Below are positions 22,853 through 31,510 of a stretch of 64,000 nucleotides of DNA, piece after piece. Source of the stretch: Ramlibacter monticola. Its GTDB lineage: Bacteria > Pseudomonadota > Gammaproteobacteria > Burkholderiales > Burkholderiaceae_C. The notes under the pieces are model-generated. The model saw only the letters and a list, made by a program, of their open reading frames with translations, had not been told where the DNA came from and ran no database searches. The stretch is taken from positions 930,001 through 994,000 of the forward strand of contig NZ_JAEQNE010000002.1 in assembly GCF_016722785.1 (NCBI RefSeq). The letters run 5' to 3'. A program made the translations under genes and the position numbers. Position 1 is the stretch's first letter; the number at the start of each line of letters is the position of its first letter.

Positions 22853-23725
22853 TTAGTGAGCGTCGTGCGCCTGGCCGACGTACACGAGCGTCAGCATCAT
22901 GAACACGAAGGCCTGCAGGGTGATGATCAGGATGTGGAAGATCGCCCAGGCGGAGCCCGCGATGATGTGGCCGATGGCCAGGCCGATGCCCGTGCCGGTC
23001 AGCGAGAACGCGCCGCCCATCAGGGCGATCAGCAGGAAGATCAGTTCGCCGGCGTACATGTTGCCGAACAGTCGCATGCCGTGCGAGACGGTCTTGGCGA
23101 CGAACTCGATGATCTGCATCAGGAAGTTGAACGGCCACAGCAGCGGGTGCGAGCCGAAGGGGGCGGTGAACAGCTCGTGCAGCCAGCCGCCCAGGCCCTT
23201 GATCTTCACGTTGTAGATCAGGCAGACCAGCAGCACGGACAGCGACAGGCCCATGGTGATCGACAGGTCGGCGGTCGGCACGACGCGCATGTAGGCGTGC
23301 TCGGGATCGTGGCCGGCGGCGCCGAAGATCTTCTGCCAGAGGTACGGGATGAGGTCGACCGGCAGCAGGTCCATCGCGTTCATCACGAAGATCCAGACGA
23401 ACACGGTCAGGGCCAGCGGCGCCACGAACTTGCGGCTGGTGGCGTTGTGCACGATGCCCTTGGCCTGGGCGTCGACCATCTCCACCAGGATCTCCACCGC
23501 GGCCTGGAAGCGGCCCGGCACGCCGGCGGTCGCCTTGCTGGCGGCCTTCCAGAGAAAGAAGCAGACGAGGACGCCCAGCAGGATCGCCCAGAACAGGGAG
23601 TCCCAGTTGAAGACGGAGAAATCGACGACGTTGCCCGGCTTCTTGTTCTGCAGGAACGTCAGGTGGTGAACGATGTATTCACCCGCGGTCGGAGCGTGCG
23701 CCGCGCCAGCACTTTCAGCAGCCAT
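22853..23725 (-). CDS. atpB: ATP synthase F0 subunit a
   Basis: Stator channel subunit of F0 (290 aa), a multi-spanning membrane protein that provides the proton half-channels. The essential Arg is in SHGMRLFGNMYAGE, and the last helix holds ILIITLQAFVFMMLTLVYVG. The start AAESAGAAHAPTAGEYIVHH is typical of betaproteobacterial AtpB. It follows atpI after 7 nt. Confidence 0.98.
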   Translation of the reverse strand: MAAESAGAAHAPTAGEYIVHHLTFLQNKKPGNVVDFSVFNWDSLFWAILLGVLVCFFLWKAASKATAGVPGRFQAAVEILVEMVDAQAKGIVHNATSRKFVAPLALTVFVWIFVMNAMDLLPVDLIPYLWQKIFGAAGHDPEHAYMRVVPTADLSITMGLSLSVLLVCLIYNVKIKGLGGWLHELFTAPFGSHPLLWPFNFLMQIIEFVAKTVSHGMRLFGNMYAGELIFLLIALMGGAFSLTGTGIGLAIGHIIAGSAWAIFHILIITLQAFVFMMLTLVYVGQAHDAH

Positions 23726-23732
23726 GTTTCTT

Positions 23733-24215
23733 TCAGCTCGATTGCGTCTTCGGCCGAGGCGCGAACGCCAGGGCGACCCAGTAAACCTTCATCGCGAGGA
23801 TCAGGCCCACCAGCAGCGCCGGCCAGCTCAATCCCGCAACCCACCTCGGCGCCACCACCAGCAGGGTGATCGTCAAGGCGACCTTCACCATCTCCCAAAG
23901 CAGGAACCCGACTGCCGCGGTGCCCGCATTGAGCGACGAGAACTTCCCGGTCAAGCCGCGCGCGAACACCGCCGCGGGGAACACCACCGCGAAGGCGCCG
24001 TACGCGACGGACCAGCCCACGTTCTGCTTTCCGGTCAGCAGCCACCCCAGGAGGGCGGCCACGCAGCCGACGGCAGCCTGCCCCGCCACGACCCACCAGG
24101 GATTGACCGGCGGGTTCTGTTCGCGCACGCGACGCGCCTCTTCGGCGCTCAGCGGCTGGACGGGGGAGGCTTCCTCTGCGTCATCGGGCAGCGGGGCGAT
24201 TCTTCTGGTTGGCAT
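23733..24215 (-). CDS. atpI: ATP synthase subunit I (AtpI)
   Basis: Small membrane protein (160 aa) thought to assist c-ring assembly. About four hydrophobic helices (from roughly residue 40), including VNPWWVVAGQAAVGCVAALL and FLLWEMVKVALTITLLVVAP. The ATG at 24215 is chosen because the longer in-frame start at 24275 would lie upstream of the predicted -10 box TATAAT (24258-24263), so that start could not be on the main transcript. First gene of the atp operon. Confidence 0.9.
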   Translation of the reverse strand: MPTRRIAPLPDDAEEASPVQPLSAEEARRVREQNPPVNPWWVVAGQAAVGCVAALLGWLLTGKQNVGWSVAYGAFAVVFPAAVFARGLTGKFSSLNAGTAAVGFLLWEMVKVALTITLLVVAPRWVAGLSWPALLVGLILAMKVYWVALAFAPRPKTQSS

Positions 24216-24257
24216 GCCGGCCCGCTGTCGGTCCCGAGGATTTCTGGAAAGCCGCTC

Positions 24258-24263
24258 ATTATA
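24258..24263 (-). promoter_or_regulatory. Predicted -10 box of the atp operon promoter
   Basis: A perfect TATAAT on the minus strand lies 43 bp upstream of the atpI start. The -35 region at 17 bp spacing is GGAGTC, a weak match. Transcription is expected to begin near 24251. Confidence 0.65.
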
Positions 24264-24297
24264 GGTAGAAACCACGACTCGACTCCAGCCCCCGGGA

Positions 24298-24330
24298 CAT
24301 CAGCGCCCCGTAAGGGGGGCATGGCTGATG
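24298..24330. repeat. Inverted repeat between atpI and the CopD-like gene
   Basis: CATCAGC (24298-24304) and GCTGATG (24324-24330) flank an inner GCCCC-GTAA-GGGG stem. It lies in the divergent gap between the atp promoter and the plus-strand CopD-like gene. It could be an operator or a transcript hairpin; no T-run follows on either strand. Confidence 0.45.
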
Positions 24331-24373
24331 GCGCCGCGCCACAATCGGCCTCCCGAAGCCCGAGGATCCCCGC

Positions 24374-24820
24374 ATGCGCAACCTGTTGCTCTTCCTGCAC
24401 GTCGCCGGAGCCATCTTCTGGATGGGCGGGATGGCCTTCACGGTGATCGCCCTGCGCCCCGCCCTGCACGCGCAGTTGGAGCCGCCGGTGCGGCTGCCGC
24501 TGGTCGTGCTGGTGCTGCGGCGCTTCTTCGTCGTGGTGATCGCGAGCATCGCGCTGCTGCTCGCCACCGGAGTGCCCCTGCTGCTGCAGGTGCCGGGCGC
24601 GATGGCGCCGCGCGGCTGGCATGCGATGGCCGGGCTCGGCGTGCTGATGATGCTGATCTTCGGCCACATCTTCTTCTCGCCGTGGCGCAAGCTGCAGCGC
24701 GCGGTGGAACTGGGCGACTGGCCCGACGGCGGCCGGCGCATGCAGCTGATCACGCTGCTGGTGAAGATCAATCTCGGGCTGGGATGGGTCGCGATCGCGG
24801 CCGTGCTGCTATGGCACTGA
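24374..24820 (+). CDS. CopD-like four-helix membrane protein
   Basis: A 148 aa integral membrane protein with four hydrophobic helices. The start RNLLLFLHVAGAIFWMGGMA holds an intramembrane His, as in the CopD/DUF4149-type proteins. The third helix contains HAMAGLGVLMMLIFGHIFF with two more His. CopD relatives are linked to copper uptake or haem-related redox proteins; a specific role is not shown here. The 3' end overlaps the next gene by 10 nt, so both are probably on one transcript. CACAAT (24341-24346) may be its -10 element. Confidence 0.78.
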   Translation: MRNLLLFLHVAGAIFWMGGMAFTVIALRPALHAQLEPPVRLPLVVLVLRRFFVVVIASIALLLATGVPLLLQVPGAMAPRGWHAMAGLGVLMMLIFGHIFFSPWRKLQRAVELGDWPDGGRRMQLITLLVKINLGLGWVAIAAVLLWH

Positions 24821-25950
24821 AGCGCGCCGCGCTGGCGCTGGCCGTGGCCGGCCTGCTGTGGGCCGCGGCGGCGCAGGCGCGCCACGGCGAGGACGCGGCG
24901 CGGCCGCACCACGTCGCCGGCGGCTTTCGCAACGTGACCGGCGCGCAGGTCGCGAAGCCTTTCTCGTGGCTGGTGCGCTGGCGCGTCGACCAGTGGCGCG
25001 AGGGCCTGCCGCAGGCGCCGCGCCAGCCCACGCCCGTGACGCTGCCGCAGCTGCAGCTGCTGAAGGCCAACACCGAGCCGGTGCGGCGCATCGCGGTGCA
25101 GGGCGCGCGGCCGCCGGTGCCCTCGGCGACCTGGATCGGCCACGCCACCGTGCTGGTGCAAAGCGGGGGCCTCAACATCCTCACCGACCCGGTGTTCAGC
25201 GAGCGCGCCTCGCCCGTCACGTTCTTCGGCCCGAAGCGGGCGCAGCCGCCGGGCATCGCGCTGGCCGACCTGCCGCCCATCGACGTGGTCGTCGTCTCGC
25301 ATAACCACTACGACCATCTCGACCGCCTGAGCGCGGTGCAGCTGAACGAGCGCTCCGGCGGCCGCACGCTGTTCCTCGTGCCGCTGGGCCTCAAGGACTT
25401 CCTCGCGCGCCAGGGCATCGCCAACGTGGTCGAGCTGGACTGGTGGGACGCGTACCGCCACGAAGGCGTGGAATTCCGGCTGGTGCCGGTCCAGCACTGG
25501 TCGGCGCGCGGGCTACACGACCGGTACGACACGCTGTGGGGAGGCTGGGCCGTGTTCGCACCCGACCTGCGCTGGTATTTCTCGGGCGACGCGGGCTACA
25601 GCGGGCACTTCGCCGAAACGCGCGAGCGCCTCGCCGTGCAGGCGCGCGAGGGCACGCTGTTCGACCTCGCCCTGCTCGCCATCGGCGCCTACGAGCCGCG
25701 CTGGTTCATGCGCGAGCAGCACATGAACCCGGCCGAGGCCGTGCGGGCGCACCAGGAGCTGGGCGCGCGCCGCAGCCTGGGCATCCACTGGGGCACCTTC
25801 ACGCTCACGGACGAGGCGCTGGACCAGCCGCCGGTCGACCTGGCCGCGGCCCGCCAGGCGCAGGGCCTGGCGGCCGGGGACTTCTTCGTGCTGCCGATCG
25901 GCGGGACCTGGTGGGCGGGCACGCCGCCCGCCGCCGGCGCGAAGCAGTGA
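24811..25950 (+). CDS. MBL-fold metallo-hydrolase (NAPE-PLD/UlaG-like)
   Basis: A 379 aa metallo-beta-lactamase-fold hydrolase. The metal-binding signature is SHNHYDHLD, with further ligands plausible in VPVQHWSAR, FSGDAGYSGHF and LGIHWGTF. The lead segment SATWIGHATVLVQSGGLNIL is typical of the N-acyl-phosphatidylethanolamine phospholipase-D-like group. The N-terminus (ALKRAALALAVAGLLWAAAA, AQA) looks like a signal peptide, so export is likely. Substrate may be a phospholipid or other phosphodiester, but this is unproven. Confidence 0.88.
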   Translation: MALKRAALALAVAGLLWAAAAQARHGEDAARPHHVAGGFRNVTGAQVAKPFSWLVRWRVDQWREGLPQAPRQPTPVTLPQLQLLKANTEPVRRIAVQGARPPVPSATWIGHATVLVQSGGLNILTDPVFSERASPVTFFGPKRAQPPGIALADLPPIDVVVVSHNHYDHLDRLSAVQLNERSGGRTLFLVPLGLKDFLARQGIANVVELDWWDAYRHEGVEFRLVPVQHWSARGLHDRYDTLWGGWAVFAPDLRWYFSGDAGYSGHFAETRERLAVQAREGTLFDLALLAIGAYEPRWFMREQHMNPAEAVRAHQELGARRSLGIHWGTFTLTDEALDQPPVDLAAARQAQGLAAGDFFVLPIGGTWWAGTPPAAGAKQ

Positions 25951-25960
25951 CAATCACGCC

Positions 25961-26848
25961 ATGAGCGAAGCGATCCCTGCCCTGCCCTGCTGGCTCGACG
26001 GCGAGATGAGCAACATCCGCGACGCCAAGGTGAGCGTCCTCGACCGCGGCTTCATCTTCGGCGACGGCATCTACGAAGTCGTGCCGGCCTACGAAGGCCG
26101 CCCATTCCGGTTCGACGAGCACATGGCGCGGCTGGAGCGCAGCCTCGCCGAGCTGCGCATCCGCAACCCGATGGACCGCGCCGGCTGGCGCGCGCTGGTC
26201 GACCGGCTGGTCGCCGCCTATGCGCAGCACGTGGGCAAGCCGGTCGCGGAGACCAACCAGCTGGTCTACCTGCAGGTGACCCGCGGCATCGCCATGCGCG
26301 ACCACGCCATGCCGCCGGACATCGCGCCGACGGTCTTCGGCATGGTCAACCGCCTGTACATCTACACGCCGGAGGAGCGCGCCCGCGGAGTGGACTGCTA
26401 CACCGCCGACGACTTCCGCTGGAAGAAGGCGCACATCAAGAGCACCAGCCTGGTCGGCGCCGTGCTTTCGCGCCAGATCAGCGCCGACCAGGGCGGCAAC
26501 GAAACCATCATGTTCCGCGACGGCTGGCTGAGCGAAGCCTCCTCGTCGAACGTCTGGGTGGTGAAGGACGGCGTCGTGCTGGGACCACCGAAGGACAACC
26601 TGGTGCTGGAAGGCATCCGCTACGGCGTGCTGGAGGAGATCTGCATGCGCCAGGGCATCCCCTTCGAGCTGCGCCCGGTCGCCCGCGAGGAGGTGTTCGA
26701 GGCCGACGAGATCCTGCTGTCCTCGGCCACCAAGGAGGTGCTGCCCTGCACCCGGCTGGACGGCCAGCCGGTTGGAAACGGCAGGCCCGGCCCCATCTAC
26801 CTGAAGTTGTTCGAAGGCTACCAGCACGCCAAGAAGGCTTCTTCCTGA
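25961..26848 (+). CDS. dat: D-amino acid aminotransferase (class IV, PLP-dependent)
   Basis: Fold-type IV PLP enzyme (295 aa) that transaminates D-alanine, D-glutamate and related amino acids. The N-terminal DRGFIFGDGIYEVVPAYEG and the lysine for PLP in KKAHIKSTSLVGAVLS fit the family, as does EASSSNVWVVKDG. A branched-chain specificity is the main alternative. The next gene starts directly after its stop, and ybeD, lipB and lipA follow, an arrangement common in betaproteobacteria. GACAAT (25949-25954) lies close to its ATG. Confidence 0.85.
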   Translation: MSEAIPALPCWLDGEMSNIRDAKVSVLDRGFIFGDGIYEVVPAYEGRPFRFDEHMARLERSLAELRIRNPMDRAGWRALVDRLVAAYAQHVGKPVAETNQLVYLQVTRGIAMRDHAMPPDIAPTVFGMVNRLYIYTPEERARGVDCYTADDFRWKKAHIKSTSLVGAVLSRQISADQGGNETIMFRDGWLSEASSSNVWVVKDGVVLGPPKDNLVLEGIRYGVLEEICMRQGIPFELRPVAREEVFEADEILLSSATKEVLPCTRLDGQPVGNGRPGPIYLKLFEGYQHAKKASS

Positions 26849-27151
26849 ATGTCCGCAACCATCACCCCGCCCCCGTCCCAGCCGGATCCGCGCAAGGATT
26901 CGCTGATCGAGTACCCCTCGCGCTTTCCCATCAAGGTGATGGGCATGAAGGTGGACGGCTTCGTCCACGCCATCACCACCCTGGCGCGCGAGTTCGACCC
27001 CACCTTCGACGCGTCGACGGTGGAACTGCGTGACAGCCGGGAAGGCAAGTACCTGGGCATCACCATCACCATCACCGCCACCAGCCGGCAGCAGCTCGAC
27101 GACCTGTACCGGGCCCTGACCGCGCACCCGATGGTCAAGGTCGTCCTCTGA
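26849..27151 (+). CDS. ybeD: YbeD family protein (DUF493)
   Basis: A 100 aa ACT-like small protein with the DUF493 hallmarks [21 protein letters not shown] (residues about 15-35) and [20 protein letters not shown]. Function is not established; it is usually found next to lipB and is suspected to have a regulatory role. Its ATG follows the aminotransferase stop directly, and its stop shares 1 nt with the lipB start. Confidence 0.93.
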   Translation: MSATITPPPSQPDPRKDSLIEYPSRFPIKVMGMKVDGFVHAITTLAREFDPTFDASTVELRDSREGKYLGITITITATSRQQLDDLYRALTAHPMVKVVL

Positions 27152-27819
27152 TGCAGGTGAAGGTACTCGGGCAGGTGGAGTACCTGCCCACGTACCGGGC
27201 CATGCAGGCCTTCACCGAAGGCCGGGGCCCGGACACCCCCGACGAGATGTGGATCTGCGAGCACCCGCCCGTGTTCACGCAGGGCCTCGCCGGCAAGGCC
27301 GACCACGTGCTGGAGCCGGGCGCGATCCCGGTGGTGTCCACCAACCGGGGCGGGCAGGTCACCTACCACGGCCCCGGCCAGGTGGTCGCCTACCCGTTGA
27401 TCGACCTCCAGCGGGCCGGCTACTTCGTCAAGGAATACGTCTACCGGCTGGAGGAGGCGGTGATCCGTACCCTGGCCGACTACGGCGTGACCGGCCACCG
27501 GGTGGCCGGCGCCCCCGGGATCTACGTGCGGCTGGCCGACCCCGGTTCCCACCACGCCCTGACCGGCCCGCAGCCGGGCGCAAATCCCTTCGCCGGACTG
27601 GGGAAAATCGCCGCCCTCGGCATCAAGGTCAGCCGCCACGCCACCTACCACGGGCTGGCTTTCAACGTGGGAATGGACCTGGAGCCCTTCCGCCGGATCA
27701 ATCCATGTGGTTATCCGGGGCTGGAAACGGTCGACCTTTCTACAATAGGGGTTTTCACCCACTGGAACGAGGCGGCTGCCCGGCTGGGCCACAAGCTGCA
27801 GTCGCTGCTCGCCCCCTGA
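27151..27819 (+). CDS. lipB: Octanoyl-[acyl carrier protein]:protein N-octanoyltransferase
   Basis: Transfers octanoate from ACP to lipoyl domains, the first step of endogenous lipoate synthesis. The 222 aa protein has the family motifs [18 protein letters not shown] (with His), [18 protein letters not shown] (catalytic Lys) and [14 protein letters not shown] (catalytic Cys). It overlaps ybeD by 1 nt and lipA follows 14 bp later. Confidence 0.97.
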   Translation: MQVKVLGQVEYLPTYRAMQAFTEGRGPDTPDEMWICEHPPVFTQGLAGKADHVLEPGAIPVVSTNRGGQVTYHGPGQVVAYPLIDLQRAGYFVKEYVYRLEEAVIRTLADYGVTGHRVAGAPGIYVRLADPGSHHALTGPQPGANPFAGLGKIAALGIKVSRHATYHGLAFNVGMDLEPFRRINPCGYPGLETVDLSTIGVFTHWNEAAARLGHKLQSLLAP

Positions 27820-27833
27820 CTCCCAAGGACCCC

Positions 27834-28820
27834 ATGAGCTCCAGCAACGTCGTGCGCGAGGCGCAATCCGTCGAGACCTACGAAGCCACGGCCAAGCAGA
27901 AGGCCGCGGCCAAGCTGTCGCGGATCCCGGTGAAGGTGGAGCAGGGCGAGATCCTCAAGAAGCCGGACTGGATCCGCGTGAAGGCCGGCTCGGTCAACAG
28001 CCGCTTCTACGAGATCAAGCAGATCCTGCGCGACCAGGGCCTGCACACCGTGTGCGAGGAAGCCTCCTGCCCCAACATCGGCGAGTGCTTCGGCCACGGC
28101 ACGGCCACCTTCATGATCATGGGCGACAAGTGCACCCGCCGCTGCCCCTTCTGCGACGTGGGCCACGGCCGCCCGGACCCGCTGGACGCGGCCGAGCCCG
28201 GCAAGCTGGCGCAGACCATCGCGGCCATGAAGCTCAAGTACGTGGTGATCACCAGCGTGGACCGCGACGACCTGCGCGACGGCGGCGCCGGCCACTTCGT
28301 GGAGTGCATCCGCAAGACCCGCGAGCTGTCCCCGGCCACGCGCATCGAGGTCCTGGTGCCCGACTTCCGCGGCCGCGACGACCGCGCGCTCGAAATCCTG
28401 AAGGCCGCGCCGCCGGACGTGATGAACCACAACCTCGAGACGATCCCGCGCCTGTACAAGGAAGCGCGGCCGGGCTCGGACTACCGGTTCAGCCTCAACC
28501 TGCTGAAGAAGTTCAAGGCGCAGTTCCCGCACATCCCGACCAAGAGCGGCCTGATGGTGGGCCTGGGCGAGACGGACGAGGAGATCCTCGAAGTCATGCG
28601 CGACATGCGCGAGCACGACATCGAGATGCTCACCATCGGCCAGTACCTCGCGCCGACCACCTCCCACCTGCCGGTGCGCCGCTACGTCCACCCCGACACC
28701 TTCAAGATGTTCGAGCAGAAGGCGAAGGAGATGGGCTTCACCCACGCGGCCGTCGGCGCGCTGGTGCGCAGCTCCTACCACGCGGACCAGCAGGCCCACG
28801 CGGCCGGCGTCGGCGCCTGA
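27834..28820 (+). CDS. lipA: Lipoyl synthase
   Basis: Radical SAM enzyme that inserts two sulfurs into protein-bound octanoyl chains (328 aa). Auxiliary cluster cysteines are in [13 protein letters not shown] and the radical SAM cluster is in [14 protein letters not shown]. The C-terminal RSSYHADQ holds the conserved Arg-Ser-Ser that binds the auxiliary cluster. The open frame is longer upstream, but ATG 27834 gives the standard N-terminus. Confidence 0.98.
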   Translation: MSSSNVVREAQSVETYEATAKQKAAAKLSRIPVKVEQGEILKKPDWIRVKAGSVNSRFYEIKQILRDQGLHTVCEEASCPNIGECFGHGTATFMIMGDKCTRRCPFCDVGHGRPDPLDAAEPGKLAQTIAAMKLKYVVITSVDRDDLRDGGAGHFVECIRKTRELSPATRIEVLVPDFRGRDDRALEILKAAPPDVMNHNLETIPRLYKEARPGSDYRFSLNLLKKFKAQFPHIPTKSGLMVGLGETDEEILEVMRDMREHDIEMLTIGQYLAPTTSHLPVRRYVHPDTFKMFEQKAKEMGFTHAAVGALVRSSYHADQQAHAAGVGA

Positions 28821-28854
28821 AGATACCCGCGGCCGCCCCGGGGCGGAGCCGGAT

Positions 28855-28880
28855 GGAATAAAACGCGCGTTCGCAGCGTT
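28855..28880 (+). promoter_or_regulatory. Possible ECF-sigma-type promoter for the beta-propeller gene
   Basis: GGAATAAAA (28855-28863) followed 17 bp after GGAAT by CGTT (28877-28880) resembles the GGAA-type -35 and CGTT-type -10 pattern of extracytoplasmic-function sigma factors. Predicted start is about 30 nt upstream of the ATG, a sensible leader length. No sigma gene is nearby, so this is a pattern match only. Confidence 0.35.
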
Positions 28881-28916
28881 CTTTCTTCCGCCCCCATTCG
28901 TCCCGGAGAGCACCGC

Positions 28917-30320
28917 ATGCAAGAAGAACAAGACCGCCCGGCCTCCAGCAGCCGGCGCGACTTCCTCAAGATCGCCGGCACCCTGCCGCTGGCCGCCGCG
29001 CCCGGCCTGGCGCAGCCCCAGGCCGCGGCGCCGCCGGCGCGCGTGCCCGGCATCGAGGCCGCCGACCGCGTGTTCATCACCAACGAGGACTCGAACACGG
29101 TGGTGGTGATCGACCCGGCCACCAACAAGGTCGAGAGCACGATCAACCTCACCAGCTTCGACGAGGACCCGCGGCCGCCCTTCCGCTACGTGACCGCCGG
29201 CGTGGCGCCCAGCCATGCGGCGATGATCCACAAGCCGCTGTACCACGGCTGCATCGACGCCCACGGCGCAGTGCCCTCGCCCGATGGCCGCCTGCTCGCG
29301 ACCAGCGGGCGCGGCTCCAGCAACATCTACCTGATCGACGCGGCGCAGAAGCGCGTGATCGGCAACACGCCCAATCCCGCGGCCGGCGCCACCACCAACG
29401 CGGAGCGCATCAGCACCGGCATCCTGGTGGGGCGCGAGCCGCACGAGCCCACCTTCTCGCGCAACGGCAAGGAGCTGTGGGTGACGGTCCGCGGCGAGGA
29501 CCGCATCGCCGTCCTGGACGTCGAAGCCACCCTCCGGTCCCTGCGGGGCGATGCGTCGGCGCAGGCGATCCGCATGTCCATCGGCACCCTCCCCGGGCCG
29601 GCGCAGGTCTGGTTCAACCGGGAGAACACGACCGCCTTCGTGGCCAGCCAGAAGGTGGCGCGGGTCGACGTGTTCGACCTGCGCATGGACGCGGGCGGCT
29701 TCACCCTGCCGCAGCGGCGCGTGACGCTCGACATCTCCGAGCAGGACCGCCCCGGCTTCACGCCCTTCCTGAAGACCAGCCCCGACGGCGTCGAGGTGTG
29801 GTTCTCGCACAAGCTCGCGGACACGGTGTCGTGCCGCTCCACCCGGCCGGACTTCCAGCTGCTCGACGCGGTGCCGCTCGGCGCCAACGCGCGGCCCAAC
29901 CACGTGGAGTTCGTCGAGAACGCGCGCGGCAAGGTGCTGTACGCGAGCCTCGCCCGGGTCGACGACAACGGGCCGGGCGGCGTCGCCTCGAGCCAGATCG
30001 CCATCATCGACCGCGCCGCCGCCGCGGGATCGCGCAAGGTGGTCGGCACCTTCTTCACGCACGGGCGCGAGGCGCACGGCCTGTGGACCAACCCCGAGAA
30101 CACCCTGCTGTACGTGGCGCACGAACAGGACGAACTGCCCGGCACGCCCGGCGCGGGGCAGACCGTGTGCAGCGCCTTCGACGTGCGCGATCCGCTGCGG
30201 CCGGTTTTCGTGGCCCAGATCCCGCTCGGGTCGGTCGCCTTGCCTTCGGGCGAGTTGCGCAACAAGAAGAGCATCAACCTGGTGTACGTGCGGGTCGGCG
30301 CGCGGGGGCAGACGGGATGA
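28917..30320 (+). CDS. Tat-exported YncE-like beta-propeller protein
   Basis: A 467 aa protein with a twin-arginine signal (SRRDFLK, Arg13-Arg14) followed by a hydrophobic stretch and PGLAQPQA, so it is exported folded. The mature part has repeated YVTN-type blades such as VFITNEDSNTVVVIDPATNK, LWVTVRGEDRIAVLDVEA and VWFSHKLADTVSC. It lacks the CxxCH motif of true cytochrome cd1. A metal- or cofactor-binding role is possible because the Tat pathway is used. The DUF305 gene overlaps its stop, indicating they work together. Confidence 0.83.
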   Translation: MQEEQDRPASSSRRDFLKIAGTLPLAAAPGLAQPQAAAPPARVPGIEAADRVFITNEDSNTVVVIDPATNKVESTINLTSFDEDPRPPFRYVTAGVAPSHAAMIHKPLYHGCIDAHGAVPSPDGRLLATSGRGSSNIYLIDAAQKRVIGNTPNPAAGATTNAERISTGILVGREPHEPTFSRNGKELWVTVRGEDRIAVLDVEATLRSLRGDASAQAIRMSIGTLPGPAQVWFNRENTTAFVASQKVARVDVFDLRMDAGGFTLPQRRVTLDISEQDRPGFTPFLKTSPDGVEVWFSHKLADTVSCRSTRPDFQLLDAVPLGANARPNHVEFVENARGKVLYASLARVDDNGPGGVASSQIAIIDRAAAAGSRKVVGTFFTHGREAHGLWTNPENTLLYVAHEQDELPGTPGAGQTVCSAFDVRDPLRPVFVAQIPLGSVALPSGELRNKKSINLVYVRVGARGQTG

Positions 30321-30622
30321 GTTTCGCGGGCGAGATGGACGACGCGATGGCCCGCATGATGGCCGGCATGCATGCGCCCGCGGCGAGCGGCGACGCGGAC
30401 ATCGATTTCCTGGCGATGATGATCCCGCACCACGCGGGCGCGGTGGACATGGCGCGCGCGGTGCTGCGCCACGGGCGGGACGCCGCCACGCGCCGGCTGG
30501 CGGAGGACATCATCGCGGGGCAGACGATCGAGATCGAGGGCATGCAGCGGAGGCTGGCGGCCTTGCGGAGTCCGGGGCGCGAACCCGAGTACCCGGCCCT
30601 CGGAGGCACGCGCGGCCCCTGA
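30317..30622 (+). CDS. DUF305 family protein
   Basis: A 101 aa four-helix-bundle protein of the DUF305 (ferritin-like) family. The family core is FLAMMIPHHAGAVDMARAVL with paired His, preceded by MDDAMARMMAGMHA and followed by a second helix with IIAGQTIEIEGM. Many DUF305 proteins are found beside copper and silver resistance genes. No signal peptide is visible here, unlike many relatives, so it would be cytoplasmic unless co-exported with its Tat partner. Its ATG overlaps the propeller stop by 3 nt. Confidence 0.88.
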   Translation: MSFAGEMDDAMARMMAGMHAPAASGDADIDFLAMMIPHHAGAVDMARAVLRHGRDAATRRLAEDIIAGQTIEIEGMQRRLAALRSPGREPEYPALGGTRGP

Positions 30623-30645
30623 CGGACGGGTTAAAGTCCGCCCCC

Positions 30646-31467
30646 ATGTCCCCCCAGCTCTACGCCCTGGGCGCCATCGCGCTCTGGGCCTCCCTGGCCG
30701 CGCTCGGCGTCACGCTGCGCCACGTGCCGCCTTTCCTGCTCACCGGCCTCGCGCTGGTGATCGGCAGCGTGCCGGCCTGGCCGCTGGTGAGGCAGTGGCG
30801 GGTGCCGCCGCGCACGTTGGCCCTGGGCATCTACGGCCTGTTCGCCTACCACTTCCTGCTGTTCATCGCGCTGCGCATCGCCCCGCCGGTGGAGGCCAAC
30901 CTGGTGAACTACCTCTGGCCGCTGCTGATCGTGCTGCTGGCGCCCGTGCTGCTGCGCGAGGTGCGGCTGAAGCTGGCGCACGTGCTCGCCGGCCTGGCCG
31001 GATTCGCCGGCGCGGCGGTCGCGATCCTGGGCGGCGGCGGAACCAGCGGGGCCTGGTCCTGGGGCTACCTGCCTGCCCTGGGTGCGGCCTTCATCTGGTC
31101 CAGCTATTCGCTCTGGACGCGCCGCGTCGACACCTTCCCGACGGCGGCGGTGGGACTGTTCGGCCTCGTCTCCGGCCTGCTCTCGCTCGCCTGCCACGCG
31201 CTGCTGGAACCGCCGGCGCAGCTGTCGACGCGCGACCTGGCCCTGATCGCCGTGATGGGCCTCGGCCCGCTGGGCGCGGCCTTCTTCCTCTGGGACAAGG
31301 CGCTGAAGACGGGCGACGCGCGCCACATCGGCATCCTGAGCTACCTCACGCCGCTCGCCTCCACGACGCTGCTGGTGCTGGTGACGGGCCGCTCCTTCAG
31401 CCCCAGCATCGTCGCGGCCGCGGCGCTGATCATCGGGGCGGCAGTATTGGGGACGCGGGCGCGCTAG
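30646..31467 (+). CDS. DMT-superfamily transporter (EamA/YddG-like)
   Basis: A 273 aa membrane protein with ten hydrophobic helices, two EamA repeats. The start LYALGAIALWASLAALGVTL and the segment VEANLVNYLWPLLIVLLAPV match the YddG aromatic amino acid exporter branch. Substrate is therefore probably an amino acid or related metabolite, exported across the inner membrane. It begins 23 bp after the DUF305 gene and could be co-transcribed. Confidence 0.85.
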   Translation: MSPQLYALGAIALWASLAALGVTLRHVPPFLLTGLALVIGSVPAWPLVRQWRVPPRTLALGIYGLFAYHFLLFIALRIAPPVEANLVNYLWPLLIVLLAPVLLREVRLKLAHVLAGLAGFAGAAVAILGGGGTSGAWSWGYLPALGAAFIWSSYSLWTRRVDTFPTAAVGLFGLVSGLLSLACHALLEPPAQLSTRDLALIAVMGLGPLGAAFFLWDKALKTGDARHIGILSYLTPLASTTLLVLVTGRSFSPSIVAAAALIIGAAVLGTRAR

Positions 31468-31510
31468 CATCGGGTCCGGGCGACGGCATCGTTGCCAAGG
31501 AGCCGCATCC

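Noticed and set aside
24258..24275. Longer AtpI start at 24275
   Set aside because: This start would lie upstream of the TATAAT box that probably drives the operon, and the extra residues do not match AtpI.
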